Source of the DNA: Muribaculaceae bacterium
GTDB taxonomy: Bacteria; Bacteroidota; Bacteroidia; Bacteroidales; Muribaculaceae
Assembly (NCBI GenBank): GCA_017618355.1
Contig: JAFZUL010000040.1
Location: 1 to 35,435, forward strand
DNA length: 35,435 nucleotides
Reading direction: 5' to 3'
In this document: one piece after another, positions 23,756-31,088 of the stretch
Layout: every line of letters starts with the position of its first letter
How positions within the stretch are numbered: position 1 is the first letter of the stretch
Translations under genes and position numbers: made by a program
Notes under the pieces: generated by a model
Seen by the model: only the letters and a program-made list of their open reading frames with translations
The model's database searches: none
What the model was told of the DNA's origin: nothing

Positions 23756-25237
23756 TTATTTTTTCTTGTTGGCGTAGTTTCGGAACACGCGGTAGGCGTT
23801 TTCAACTTGTCGCACGTAGTTGACCGTCTCAGTTCCTCGGCAGTAGCCGTAGCTGCAAACGGGGTCGTTGTAGAACTCGGGGTGCGTCTCCCACAGCACG
23901 GCGGCCTCGACGTTAGAATACCATATATGTGGATTCTTATTGTACTTCTGCGCCAGCTTCATAGCATCGACTATGTGCCCCACGCCAGCGTTGTAGGCGC
24001 CGAGGTTGAACCTAAGTCGTTCAGCGCGGTTTGAGATATAGCTCTGCAGGAATTTGTCGGTCTTGGAGAGGATGAGGCTGGCGATATAAACGCTTTTCTC
24101 TGGGTCGCGCAGGTCGGATTCGGAGAAGCCGTAGCTCCTTGCTGTGCTAGGCATCACCTGCATCAATCCCACAGCGCCAGCCCATGACACGGCATTGGGG
24201 TTGAAGTCAGATTCCACGTATGCGATAGCAGCTAAAACTGTCCATTCGACACCAGCCGTAGCAGCATATTTCTTGAAGAGTCGGTCATATCCCGAGATGT
24301 CACCTTCGCGGCGCTTATAGATTTTGGAGTAGTCAATTTCACCACTCTCCGTTTTCGCTTGTTTAATGAAATTGATGGAGTCATTTATCGCGCGAATTGA
24401 ATCGAGGTGGTGCTTGTTCATCTCGAAGTAGCGCTGCTTGATGGTATGAGCATTGGTAATGGTGGCATTATTGCTCGCCCAGTTGTTGATGGCGTTGGCG
24501 AGCCATTGACGGTCTTTGCCTGTCGCCCAAGACGCACGTTGTGGGAAACCTATCTTGAGGCTTATGCTGATGCTGTCGTTATAAGTCTTGTTGATCTGCG
24601 CTATGTCGCTGTCAACTACGGTGTAGGGGAGTCGTCCGCTTGCCACCATGTTGATGAGCTCCTCGCTGATTAGAGAGTCGTTGTCAATGGCATGAATCTT
24701 GATGCCTCCACCTAGTTCATTGTCGAGGTTCTTGAGGCGAGCTTCATAACTTGAGCCATGAATCACATACACATCCTTGCCCACAAGTTGAGTGACATCG
24801 GTTAGCGTGTCACGTGTGGCGCGCTGCACAAGCACCTGATAGGTGATGTTCTGTTCGCCGCAGTGAATCACATGCTCCTTATACTCAGCTGTCATGGGAA
24901 TCTCATAAGCTGCGACATGCACCTTGTTGTTCTCGATGAGGGAGATAAGTTCCTTCATGCTGCTAGCAACGTGGAACTTGATGGAGATGCCGTTGTCACG
25001 GGCGAAGGAGCAGATGCGCTCATAGTCATAGCCAAGCGTGTCTCCTTTGAGAATAAAGAAGCTGGTAGGGCTGTAGATAGTTCCCACCACGAGCGTGTCG
25101 GGAAGTTTGTTCTCAACGGCGATGGTAGGCATGGTGTCGGTTGACGCCGACTTGCTCTCGTCACCTTTGTTGTGACAGGCGGCTGTTAGTAAGCACAGGA
25201 GTATAAAAGATAATATGAAATATCGACTGTAGCGCAT
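23756..25237 (-). CDS. MltF-like lytic transglycosylase lipoprotein
   Basis: A 493-residue lipoprotein (signal peptide with lipobox LTAAC). Residues about 48-270 form a periplasmic solute-binding (SBP_bac_3) domain: VVGTIYSPTSFFILKGDTLGYDYERICSFA. Residues about 320-460 form an SLT lysozyme-like domain with the catalytic Glu in AYVESDFNP (E342), then AVGLMQVMPSTARSYG and LGAYNAGVGHI. This domain order is that of MltF, which cuts peptidoglycan glycan strands to 1,6-anhydro ends from the outer membrane's inner face. It lies 31 bp downstream of cdsA on the same strand, so both probably use the cdsA promoter. Confidence 0.93.
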   Translation of the reverse strand: MRYSRYFILSFILLCLLTAACHNKGDESKSASTDTMPTIAVENKLPDTLVVGTIYSPTSFFILKGDTLGYDYERICSFARDNGISIKFHVASSMKELISLIENNKVHVAAYEIPMTAEYKEHVIHCGEQNITYQVLVQRATRDTLTDVTQLVGKDVYVIHGSSYEARLKNLDNELGGGIKIHAIDNDSLISEELINMVASGRLPYTVVDSDIAQINKTYNDSISISLKIGFPQRASWATGKDRQWLANAINNWASNNATITNAHTIKQRYFEMNKHHLDSIRAINDSINFIKQAKTESGEIDYSKIYKRREGDISGYDRLFKKYAATAGVEWTVLAAIAYVESDFNPNAVSWAGAVGLMQVMPSTARSYGFSESDLRDPEKSVYIASLILSKTDKFLQSYISNRAERLRFNLGAYNAGVGHIVDAMKLAQKYNKNPHIWYSNVEAAVLWETHPEFYNDPVCSYGYCRGTETVNYVRQVENAYRVFRNYANKKK

Positions 25238-25268
25238 AACTAATTATTAAACATTGCCCAAAAGACTT

Positions 25269-26117
25269 TTATTGTATAGCAGTGGCAATTTGCAGGATAA
25301 TGACAGTGGCAAGTGTGACAAAGAGCAGGCTGTCGATGCGGTCGAGGATTCCACCGTGACCAGGGATAATATTACCTGAATCTTTCACTCCAGCCGTGCG
25401 CTTGAGCAGCGACTCAAAAAGGTCGCCAAGCGTAGAGGCAATCACAGTAACGATTCCTAGCGCTATCCAAGTAGCCACACTAAAGCCATTGGGATTGAAT
25501 ATGTTGGATAACCATGGCACGCAGGCAATGGCTATGGAAGCGGCAATGACGAAAGCAGCGCCACCAAACACCCCTTCCCACGACTTCTTGGGGCTGATGC
25601 GCTCGAAGAGACGGTGTTTGCCAATGGCACATCCCACGAGGAACGCCCCTGTGTCGTTGAGCCAGATGAAGACAAACATCGCCAGCACGATGCGGGGGGA
25701 GACGTTTGCCACAGTATTAAGCATCGATAGGGGCAGTGCCACATAAACCAAAGAGCCCAATGATTGTCGCACATCGGCAATAGCGTTTCGTGCGGGCATG
25801 TATAGTTGGGTTGTTAGTCTTATCAGTATATATGCTGCGACAAGTGTTAGAGGCGTCCACTTTGCCGATGGGAAGTTGTAATATACAAAGAACGCTGAGA
25901 ATAGGGCGATGCCTCCCAAAGAGTCAATTATTTTGATAAGTATTGGGGCTTTGGTACCGTCATAGTTAAGTAACTTGGATGCCTCGTTCATGCCAAGCAC
26001 TATAAAAGCGGCAAAGAGCAACACAAACATCCATTTGCAGGTGTCCCATAACAATAGTGAGGCAACAATCAGTGCCACATAAATGCCTCCAAAAATGGCA
26101 CGTTTTACGATATTCAT
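25269..26117 (-). CDS. cdsA: Phosphatidate cytidylyltransferase
   Basis: A 282-residue membrane enzyme that makes CDP-diacylglycerol from CTP and phosphatidic acid, the branch point of phospholipid synthesis. About eight hydrophobic helices are followed by the CTP-transferase signature SLLKRTAGVKDSGNIIPGHGGILDRID, which matches the family pattern throughout. The frame is open to 26171, but the promoter boxes lie inside that extension, so the ATG at 26117 is correct. The downstream gene is the MltF-like lipoprotein. Confidence 0.95.
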   Translation of the reverse strand: MNIVKRAIFGGIYVALIVASLLLWDTCKWMFVLLFAAFIVLGMNEASKLLNYDGTKAPILIKIIDSLGGIALFSAFFVYYNFPSAKWTPLTLVAAYILIRLTTQLYMPARNAIADVRQSLGSLVYVALPLSMLNTVANVSPRIVLAMFVFIWLNDTGAFLVGCAIGKHRLFERISPKKSWEGVFGGAAFVIAASIAIACVPWLSNIFNPNGFSVATWIALGIVTVIASTLGDLFESLLKRTAGVKDSGNIIPGHGGILDRIDSLLFVTLATVIILQIATAIQ

Positions 26118-26141
26118 AATATGCGTTTTAGAAATTTTTGG

Positions 26142-26172
26142 CAAAATTAGTGCAAGTTGAGAGCAGAACAAA
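26142..26172 (-). promoter_or_regulatory. cdsA promoter, TTTG-N19-TAATTTTG
   Basis: On the minus strand TTTG (26169-26172) and TAATTTTG (26142-26149) are separated by exactly 19 bp, 24 bp before the ATG at 26117. Confidence 0.85.
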
Positions 26173-26232
26173 ATGAAAAACAGAGTTTTTTTATTTTTTT
26201 ATGCCTCAACGCCGCCTAATTTATCCAAAATA

Positions 26233-26275
26233 ACTCCATTTTTTTGGTAAAATAGTCGAAATGGAGTGTTTTTTT
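26233..26275 (+). terminator. Terminator-like hairpin without an obvious upstream gene
   Basis: ACTCCATTT and AAATGGAGT form a 9-bp stem with a 17-nt loop, followed by G and seven T on the plus strand. The only gene to the left reads the other way, so the hairpin would end an unannotated plus-strand RNA, or do something else. Confidence 0.5.
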
Positions 26276-26278
26276 GAA

Positions 26279-26399
26279 ATTTTAGGATAAGAAGAGCAAT
26301 AATGGAAGACTATTAAGGACTAAATATTCTTGCGTTGGAGAATGGTTTATTAAGGGCAATTGCTCAATTCTTGACTATAGTCATTCATCAGTTTTTTGT
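26279..26399. repeat. Shared intergenic element, copy 2
   Basis: ATTTTAGG (26279-26286), AAGACTATTAAGGAC (26306-26320), TTTATTAAGGGCAATT (26346-26361) and GTTTTTTGT (26391-26399), the same order as in copy 1 at 19971-20066. Confidence 0.6.
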
Positions 26400-26492
26400 T
26401 GCAAACCTCTGTTATTATTGTGGTTATAGATTGTAAGATAAAATGTGGATAAAAAAAGTGCCGAAATAGGCTGTTAATTGCGGAAAAATCAC

Positions 26493-26500
26493 TATATTTG
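26493..26500 (+). promoter_or_regulatory. -7 box (TATATTTG) for the lysine fermentation operon
   Basis: TATATTTG matches TAnnTTTG and lies 58 bp upstream of the first ATG (26559). The -33 position holds only CTG, a weak match, which would suit an activated promoter. Confidence 0.65.
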
Positions 26501-26558
26501 CAGTCTAATTATTCTATAAAACATAAACAATAAAATATCGTAAACATAAACATCTATT

Positions 26559-27209
26559 ATGAACAAACAAATCACTCTTGAGCAAGCTGTCGAGAAGGTA
26601 CAAGATGGAATGACCATCATGTTCGGCGGCTTCCTTGGTGTGGGTAGTGCCACACAAATTATCGACGCTATCGTAGAGAAAGGCGTCAAGGACTTAACAA
26701 TCATTGCCAACGACACCGCTTATGACGAGGTGGCTCACGGCAAGCTAGTGACTAACCATCAAGTGAAGAAGGCTATCGTCTCGCATACCGGTACCAACAA
26801 GCAGACCGCGTTGCAGAAGAACGAGGGCACTCTCATCGTGGAGTATGTGCCACAAGGAACACTTGCAGAGCGCATCCGTGCGGCAGGTGCTGGTTTGGGC
26901 GGCGTGCTTACCCCAACCGGTATGGGCACCATCATGGCCGATGGCAAGGACGTGGTTACCGTTGACGGCAAAGACTATCTGCTTGAGAAACCATTGAAGG
27001 CCGATATCGCTTTCCTGCGTGCCAACATCGTTGACGAGTTCGGAAACATGGTATTCCTCGGAACAACTAACAACTTTAATCCCTTGATGGCAACTGCTGC
27101 CGACTATGTAGTGGTTGAAGCTGAGAAGTTGGTGAAGGTTGGCGAGATCAAGCCCGAGCACGTTCACGCTTCGGGAATCTATGTTGATGGTATTTATGTG
27201 GAGAAATAA
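26559..27209 (+). CDS. atoD: Acetoacetate/butyrate CoA-transferase subunit A
   Basis: A 216-residue alpha subunit of a class I CoA transferase. The N-terminal [22 protein letters not shown] is the family's glycine-rich CoA-binding start, followed by [18 protein letters not shown] and [13 protein letters not shown]. Full length. In lysine fermentation this enzyme moves CoA from butyryl-CoA to the acetoacetate formed by Kce. The catalytic Glu sits in the beta subunit, which is not in this window. In P. gingivalis, as I recall, the two subunit genes flank the kam genes, so the partner should lie after kamE. First gene of the operon, 8 bp before kal. Confidence 0.9.
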   Translation: MNKQITLEQAVEKVQDGMTIMFGGFLGVGSATQIIDAIVEKGVKDLTIIANDTAYDEVAHGKLVTNHQVKKAIVSHTGTNKQTALQKNEGTLIVEYVPQGTLAERIRAAGAGLGGVLTPTGMGTIMADGKDVVTVDGKDYLLEKPLKADIAFLRANIVDEFGNMVFLGTTNNFNPLMATAADYVVVEAEKLVKVGEIKPEHVHASGIYVDGIYVEK

Positions 27210-27217
27210 TCTGCGTT

Positions 27218-27604
27218 ATGGAGTATAGAACAAAGATTAGACTGCGCATGAGCGCAAAAGATGCCCACTATGGCGGCAACTTGGTTGATGGAGCACACAT
27301 GGTTCACCTCTTTGGTGACGTGGCTACCGAACTCTTGATAATGCGTGACGGCGATGAGGGCTTATTCCGTGCCTATGACAGCATTGACTTTCTCGCACCA
27401 GTTTATGCTGGCGACTTCATTGAGGCAGAAGGCTGGATTGACAAGGAAGGCAACACCTCGCGTCACATGCAGTTTGAGGCCCGTAAGGTTGCGATTTCTC
27501 GCCCCGACATCTCGCCATCGGCAGCTGATGAGCTTGATGAGCCTATCGTGGTGTGCCGCGCAAGTGGAACATGTGTGACACCTAAAGATTGCCAACGCAA
27601 GTAG
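27218..27604 (+). CDS. kal: 3-aminobutyryl-CoA ammonia-lyase
   Basis: A 128-residue single hotdog-fold protein ([64 protein letters not shown]). The length and the [11 protein letters not shown] segment fit Kal, which removes ammonia from L-3-aminobutyryl-CoA to give crotonyl-CoA. The assignment rests mainly on position between atoD and kce, plus hotdog features. An intercistronic hairpin/heptad element follows the stop. Confidence 0.9.
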   Translation: MEYRTKIRLRMSAKDAHYGGNLVDGAHMVHLFGDVATELLIMRDGDEGLFRAYDSIDFLAPVYAGDFIEAEGWIDKEGNTSRHMQFEARKVAISRPDISPSAADELDEPIVVCRASGTCVTPKDCQRK

Positions 27605-27643
27605 CGCTTCGCGCTGATTAGAGATTAAGGATTAGTGATTAGT
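27603..27643 (+). repeat. Post-stop hairpin/heptad element (copy C)
   Basis: Overlapping the kal stop: perfect hairpin AGCGC-TTC-GCGCT (27603-27615), then GATTAGA, GATTAAG, GATTAGT, GATTAGT in 7-bp register (27616-27643). A weaker AAC-type heptad run (27667-27694) leads up to the kce ATG. Confidence 0.78.
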
Positions 27644-27697
27644 GGGGGCTGCAAGCTCTAATTAAGAACTTAAAACTATCAAACTAAATACTTAATA

Positions 27698-28531
27698 ATG
27701 GATAAACTTATAATTACTGCCGCTATTTGCGGTGCCGAGGTGACAAAGGAACAGAATCCTAATGTGCCTTATACCGTTGAGGAGATAGTTCGTGAGGCAA
27801 AATCGGCCGTTGACGCTGGTGCTGCTATTGTGCACTTGCACGTGCGTTGGGATGATGGCACTCCCACTCAAGACCGTGCCCGCTTCCAGGAATGCGAAGA
27901 GGCAATTTTGAAGGTTTGCCCCGATGTGATTTTGATTCCATCAACTGGTGGCGCAGTGGGTATGACTCCCGACGAGCGTCTGCAATCGACCGATACCACT
28001 CCACTTCCTGAGATGGCAACCCTCGACTGCGGAACCTGCAACTTCGGCGACGAGATTTTCGACAACACTATGCCTACAATGCGTGCCTTTGGCAAGCGTA
28101 TGATGGAACGTGGCATCAAGCCCGAATATGAGTGCTTTGAGATGGGTCATCTCGACACCATCCTTAAGATGGCGAAGAAGGGTGAGGCTCCCGGAGCTCC
28201 CATGCAGTTCAATTTCGTGCTTGGCGTGCCAGGTTGCACTCCAGCCACAGTAGCCAACTTGTGCTGGCTCGTGAACGGCATCCCCGCTGGCTCTACTTGG
28301 ACCGTGACTGGCGTAGGCCGTCACGCTTTCCCAATGGCTGCCGCCGCTATCGCTATGGGCGGTAACGTGCGTGTAGGTTTTGAGGACAACCTCTACCTTG
28401 AGAAAGGTGTGCTCGCCAAGTCAAACGGTGAACTTGTGGAGAAAGTGGTGCGCATAGCACGCGAACTTGGCCGTCCCATCGCCACCAGCGACGAGGCCCG
28501 CGAAATTCTGGGTCTTCCACCAAGAAAATAA
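27698..28531 (+). CDS. kce: 3-keto-5-aminohexanoate cleavage enzyme
   Basis: A 277-residue TIM-barrel of the BKACE (DUF849) family. It condenses 3-keto-5-aminohexanoate with acetyl-CoA to give acetoacetate and 3-aminobutyryl-CoA. Visible landmarks are LIITAAICGAEVTKEQNPNVPYTVEEI, the zinc-site HLHVR (two His), IPSTGGAVGMTPDERLQ, CGTCNFGDEIFDN, the Glu in YECFEMGH and GNVRVGFEDNLYLEKG. Full length and closely like known Kce. Confidence 0.95.
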   Translation: MDKLIITAAICGAEVTKEQNPNVPYTVEEIVREAKSAVDAGAAIVHLHVRWDDGTPTQDRARFQECEEAILKVCPDVILIPSTGGAVGMTPDERLQSTDTTPLPEMATLDCGTCNFGDEIFDNTMPTMRAFGKRMMERGIKPEYECFEMGHLDTILKMAKKGEAPGAPMQFNFVLGVPGCTPATVANLCWLVNGIPAGSTWTVTGVGRHAFPMAAAAIAMGGNVRVGFEDNLYLEKGVLAKSNGELVEKVVRIARELGRPIATSDEAREILGLPPRK

Positions 28532-28591
28532 GCCTCAACACTATAGCAAAAAATAAAAAGAGTATAAACATTAAAACAAAACGACAACACA

Positions 28592-29665
28592 ATGCAAAAA
28601 CATGGAAATAGATTCGGTACACACCGAGTAATTGAACCAGTAGGCGTACTGCCACAACCAGCAAACAAGCTTGACAACAACATGGATGAGATTTACGACA
28701 ATGAGATTCTCATTGACGTGCAAACTCTGAACATCGATTCTGCATCGTTCACCGATATCCACAACTATGCAAAGAGCCAGGCCAAGAATCCTGATGATGA
28801 GGCTGAGGTGATGGAGGAGATCAAGAAAGAGATGTTCCTCAACGTAGAGCTGCAGGGCAAGCACCGCAACCGCCGCACTGGCTCGGGTGGTATGCTCCTG
28901 GGTACTGTAGAGAAGATAGGTGACGCTTTGAAGGGCAAAATCGACCTGAAAGAGGGCGACCGCATCGCTACTCTCGTTTCGCTGTCGCTCACTCCACTGC
29001 GCATCGACGAGATTCTCAACATCAAGGCCGATGTTGACCAGGTTGACATCAAGGGTAAAGCTATCCTCTTCGAGAGTGGTATCTATGCCAAAATTCCCGA
29101 TGACATGCCAGAGAAATTAGCGTTGAGTGCACTCGATGTTGCAGGTGCTCCCGCTCAGACTGCCAAGCTGTGCCAGTATGGCCAGAACGTAGTTGTTCTT
29201 GGTGCTGGTGGTAAGAGTGGTATGCTCTGCTGCTATGAGGCTAAGAAGCGCGTGGGTGTTACCGGTAAGGTTATTGGTCTTGCCAACAGTCCTAAATCAA
29301 CCCAGCGCATCAAAGATCTGGGCTTCTGCGACGTGGTTGAGAGCGTTGCCGGCATGACTCCTGTTCAGGTTTACGAATTGGTTAGCAAGCTCACCGACGG
29401 CAAGATGGCCGACGTTACCATCAACTGCGTTAACGTTCCCGACTGCGAGATGACTGCTGTTCTCTGTACCCGCGACGACGGTGTGGTTTACTTCTTCTCG
29501 ATGGCTACAAGCTTCACCAAAGCTGCTCTTGGTGCCGAAGGTATTGGTGCCGACACCAATATGATTATTGGCAACGGCTACACCAAGGGTCACGCCGAGT
29601 TTACTCTGCAAGAGCTGCGTGAGTGCCCCGAGCTGCGCAAGATTTTTGAGGAACTTTACGCTTAA
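28592..29665 (+). CDS. kdd: L-erythro-3,5-diaminohexanoate dehydrogenase
   Basis: A 357-residue NAD-dependent dehydrogenase that oxidises 3,5-diaminohexanoate to 3-keto-5-aminohexanoate with release of ammonia. The N-terminus RFGTHRVIEPVGVLPQPANKLDN is typical of Kdd. The Rossmann dinucleotide fold appears at NVVVLGAGGKSGMLCCYEAKKRVG (about residues 205-228) in an alcohol-dehydrogenase-like layout without catalytic zinc ligands. Length matches the family. The 57-bp spacer to kamA contains a strong hairpin. Confidence 0.95.
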   Translation: MQKHGNRFGTHRVIEPVGVLPQPANKLDNNMDEIYDNEILIDVQTLNIDSASFTDIHNYAKSQAKNPDDEAEVMEEIKKEMFLNVELQGKHRNRRTGSGGMLLGTVEKIGDALKGKIDLKEGDRIATLVSLSLTPLRIDEILNIKADVDQVDIKGKAILFESGIYAKIPDDMPEKLALSALDVAGAPAQTAKLCQYGQNVVVLGAGGKSGMLCCYEAKKRVGVTGKVIGLANSPKSTQRIKDLGFCDVVESVAGMTPVQVYELVSKLTDGKMADVTINCVNVPDCEMTAVLCTRDDGVVYFFSMATSFTKAALGAEGIGADTNMIIGNGYTKGHAEFTLQELRECPELRKIFEELYA

Positions 29666-29677
29666 TTAGGTTAAAAT

Positions 29678-29711
29678 GCTATAGAGGCGTGTAAATATGC
29701 GCCTCTATGGC
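29678..29711 (+). promoter_or_regulatory. Strong hairpin between kdd and kamA
   Basis: GCTATAGAGGCG and CGCCTCTATGGC form a 12-bp stem (one T-G pair) around TGTAAATATG. No T-run follows (TTAAAAAA instead), so a mRNA processing or stability role is more likely than termination. Confidence 0.7.
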
Positions 29712-29722
29712 TTAAAAAACAC

Positions 29723-31015
29723 ATGAAATATATCATGGCAGAATCAAGAAGAAAACAACTCTTTCCCGATGTTACCGACGAGCAGTGGAATGATTGGAAA
29801 TGGCAGGTTAAAAACCGCATCGAGACTCTCGAGGACTTGAAGAAGTACGTTAGCCTCACTGCCGAGGAGGAAGAGGGCGTTAAGAAGACCCTCTCGACCT
29901 TGCGCATGGCAATCACTCCTTACTACTTGAGCCTCATCAACCCTGATGATCCTAACGACCCAGTGCGCAAGCAGTGCATTCCCACAGGTCTTGAGACCCA
30001 TCAGGCTGCAGCCGACCTTCTCGACCCATTGCACGAGGATGAGGACTCTCCAACGCCTGGTTTGACCCACCGTTATCCCGATCGCGTGCTGTTCCTCATA
30101 ACCGATATGTGCTCAATGTACTGCCGTCACTGCACCCGTCGCCGTTTTGCTGGTCAGACCGACGCAGAGTGTGGTGCAGACCGCATTGAAAAGGCTATCG
30201 AGTATATCGAGAAAACTCCAACTGTTCGCGACGTGCTGCTTTCAGGTGGCGATGCTCTGATGGTTACTGACAAGAAACTTGAGTATATCATCTCTCGCCT
30301 GCGTGCAATTCCTCATGTGGAGATTATCCGCTTGGGAACCCGTACACCAGTTGTATGTCCACAGCGCATCACTCCAGAGTTGTGCGATATGCTCAAGAAG
30401 TATCATCCCATTTGGCTCAACACTCACTTCAATCATCCTAACGAGATTACAGCCGAATCGACTCGCGCCTGCGAGATGCTAGCCAACGCTGGTGTGCCTC
30501 TGGGCAACCAGAGCGTGCTGCTGCGTGGCATCAACGACTGTGTTCATGTGATGAAGCACTTAGTGCAAGGCCTCGTGAAGATTCGTGTTCGTCCTTACTA
30601 CATCTACCAGTGCGACCTCTCGATGGGTCTTGAGCACTTCCGCACTCCAGTGTCGAAGGGCATCGAGATTATTGAGGGTTTGCGTGGCCATACCTCGGGC
30701 TACTGCGTTCCCACCTTCGTGGTTGACGCTCCTGGTGGTGGTGGAAAGACTCCCGTTATGCCTCAGTACATTATCTCTCAGGCTCCAGGCAAGGTGGTTC
30801 TCCGCAACTTTGAGGGCGTTATCACCACCTATACCGAGCCTACCGAGTATCACAATGAGTGCAACTGCCCAGAGTGCCAAGCTGCCCGCAAGAAGGAAGA
30901 AGTGCCAGCCGACAAAGCTGTTGACGGAGTTATCTCCCTGCTTGAAGGCGAGCGCATGAACATTGAGCCAAAGGCTCTGAAGCGCCACGAACGTAACGAG
31001 AAACGAAATAGTTAG
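29723..31015 (+). CDS. kamA: Lysine 2,3-aminomutase
   Basis: A 430-residue radical SAM, PLP-dependent enzyme turning L-lysine into L-beta-lysine. The 4Fe-4S motif is CSMYCRHC (C130, C134, C137). The PLP Lys is expected in the PGGGGKTPVMP loop and the C-terminal zinc cysteines in ECNCPEC. Almost the whole chain follows clostridial KamA (e.g. GLTHRYPDRVLFLITDMCSMYCRHCTRRRFAG). A start at the second ATG (29735, MAESRRKQLF) aligns slightly better with homologs and is an alternative. Strong hairpins stand on both sides of the gene. Confidence 0.97.
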   Translation: MKYIMAESRRKQLFPDVTDEQWNDWKWQVKNRIETLEDLKKYVSLTAEEEEGVKKTLSTLRMAITPYYLSLINPDDPNDPVRKQCIPTGLETHQAAADLLDPLHEDEDSPTPGLTHRYPDRVLFLITDMCSMYCRHCTRRRFAGQTDAECGADRIEKAIEYIEKTPTVRDVLLSGGDALMVTDKKLEYIISRLRAIPHVEIIRLGTRTPVVCPQRITPELCDMLKKYHPIWLNTHFNHPNEITAESTRACEMLANAGVPLGNQSVLLRGINDCVHVMKHLVQGLVKIRVRPYYIYQCDLSMGLEHFRTPVSKGIEIIEGLRGHTSGYCVPTFVVDAPGGGGKTPVMPQYIISQAPGKVVLRNFEGVITTYTEPTEYHNECNCPECQAARKKEEVPADKAVDGVISLLEGERMNIEPKALKRHERNEKRNS

Positions 31016-31026
31016 TAATTAATGTT

Positions 31027-31073
31027 CCGTTCAGCGATGGTGATGGTTAATCGCCATCACCATCCTGTAGCGG
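31027..31073 (+). promoter_or_regulatory. Long hairpin between kamA and kamB
   Basis: GATGGTGATGG (31036-31046) pairs perfectly with CCATCACCATC (31054-31064) around TTAATCG. CAG/CTG and CCG/CGG continue the stem beyond a small internal loop. There is no T-run. It ends 15 bp before the GTG start of kamB. Confidence 0.75.
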
Positions 31074-31088
31074 ACGACTGCGCTAAGG

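Larger units (their letters stand above)
26173..26492. other. Intergenic region between cdsA and the lysine operon
   Basis: No protein gene is supported. It holds a terminator-like hairpin facing the plus strand (26233-26275), the second copy of the shared four-block element (26279-26399), and a perfect 12-bp palindrome TGACTATAGTCA (26372-26383). Confidence 0.7.

Noticed and set aside
26500-26558. Lysine riboswitch before the fermentation operon
   Set aside because: The leader is about 50 nt of A/T-rich, unstructured sequence, too short for an L-box.
31016-31088. Rho-independent terminator after kamA
   Set aside because: The stem is strong but no T-run follows and the next gene begins 15 bp later; a processing or stability element fits better.
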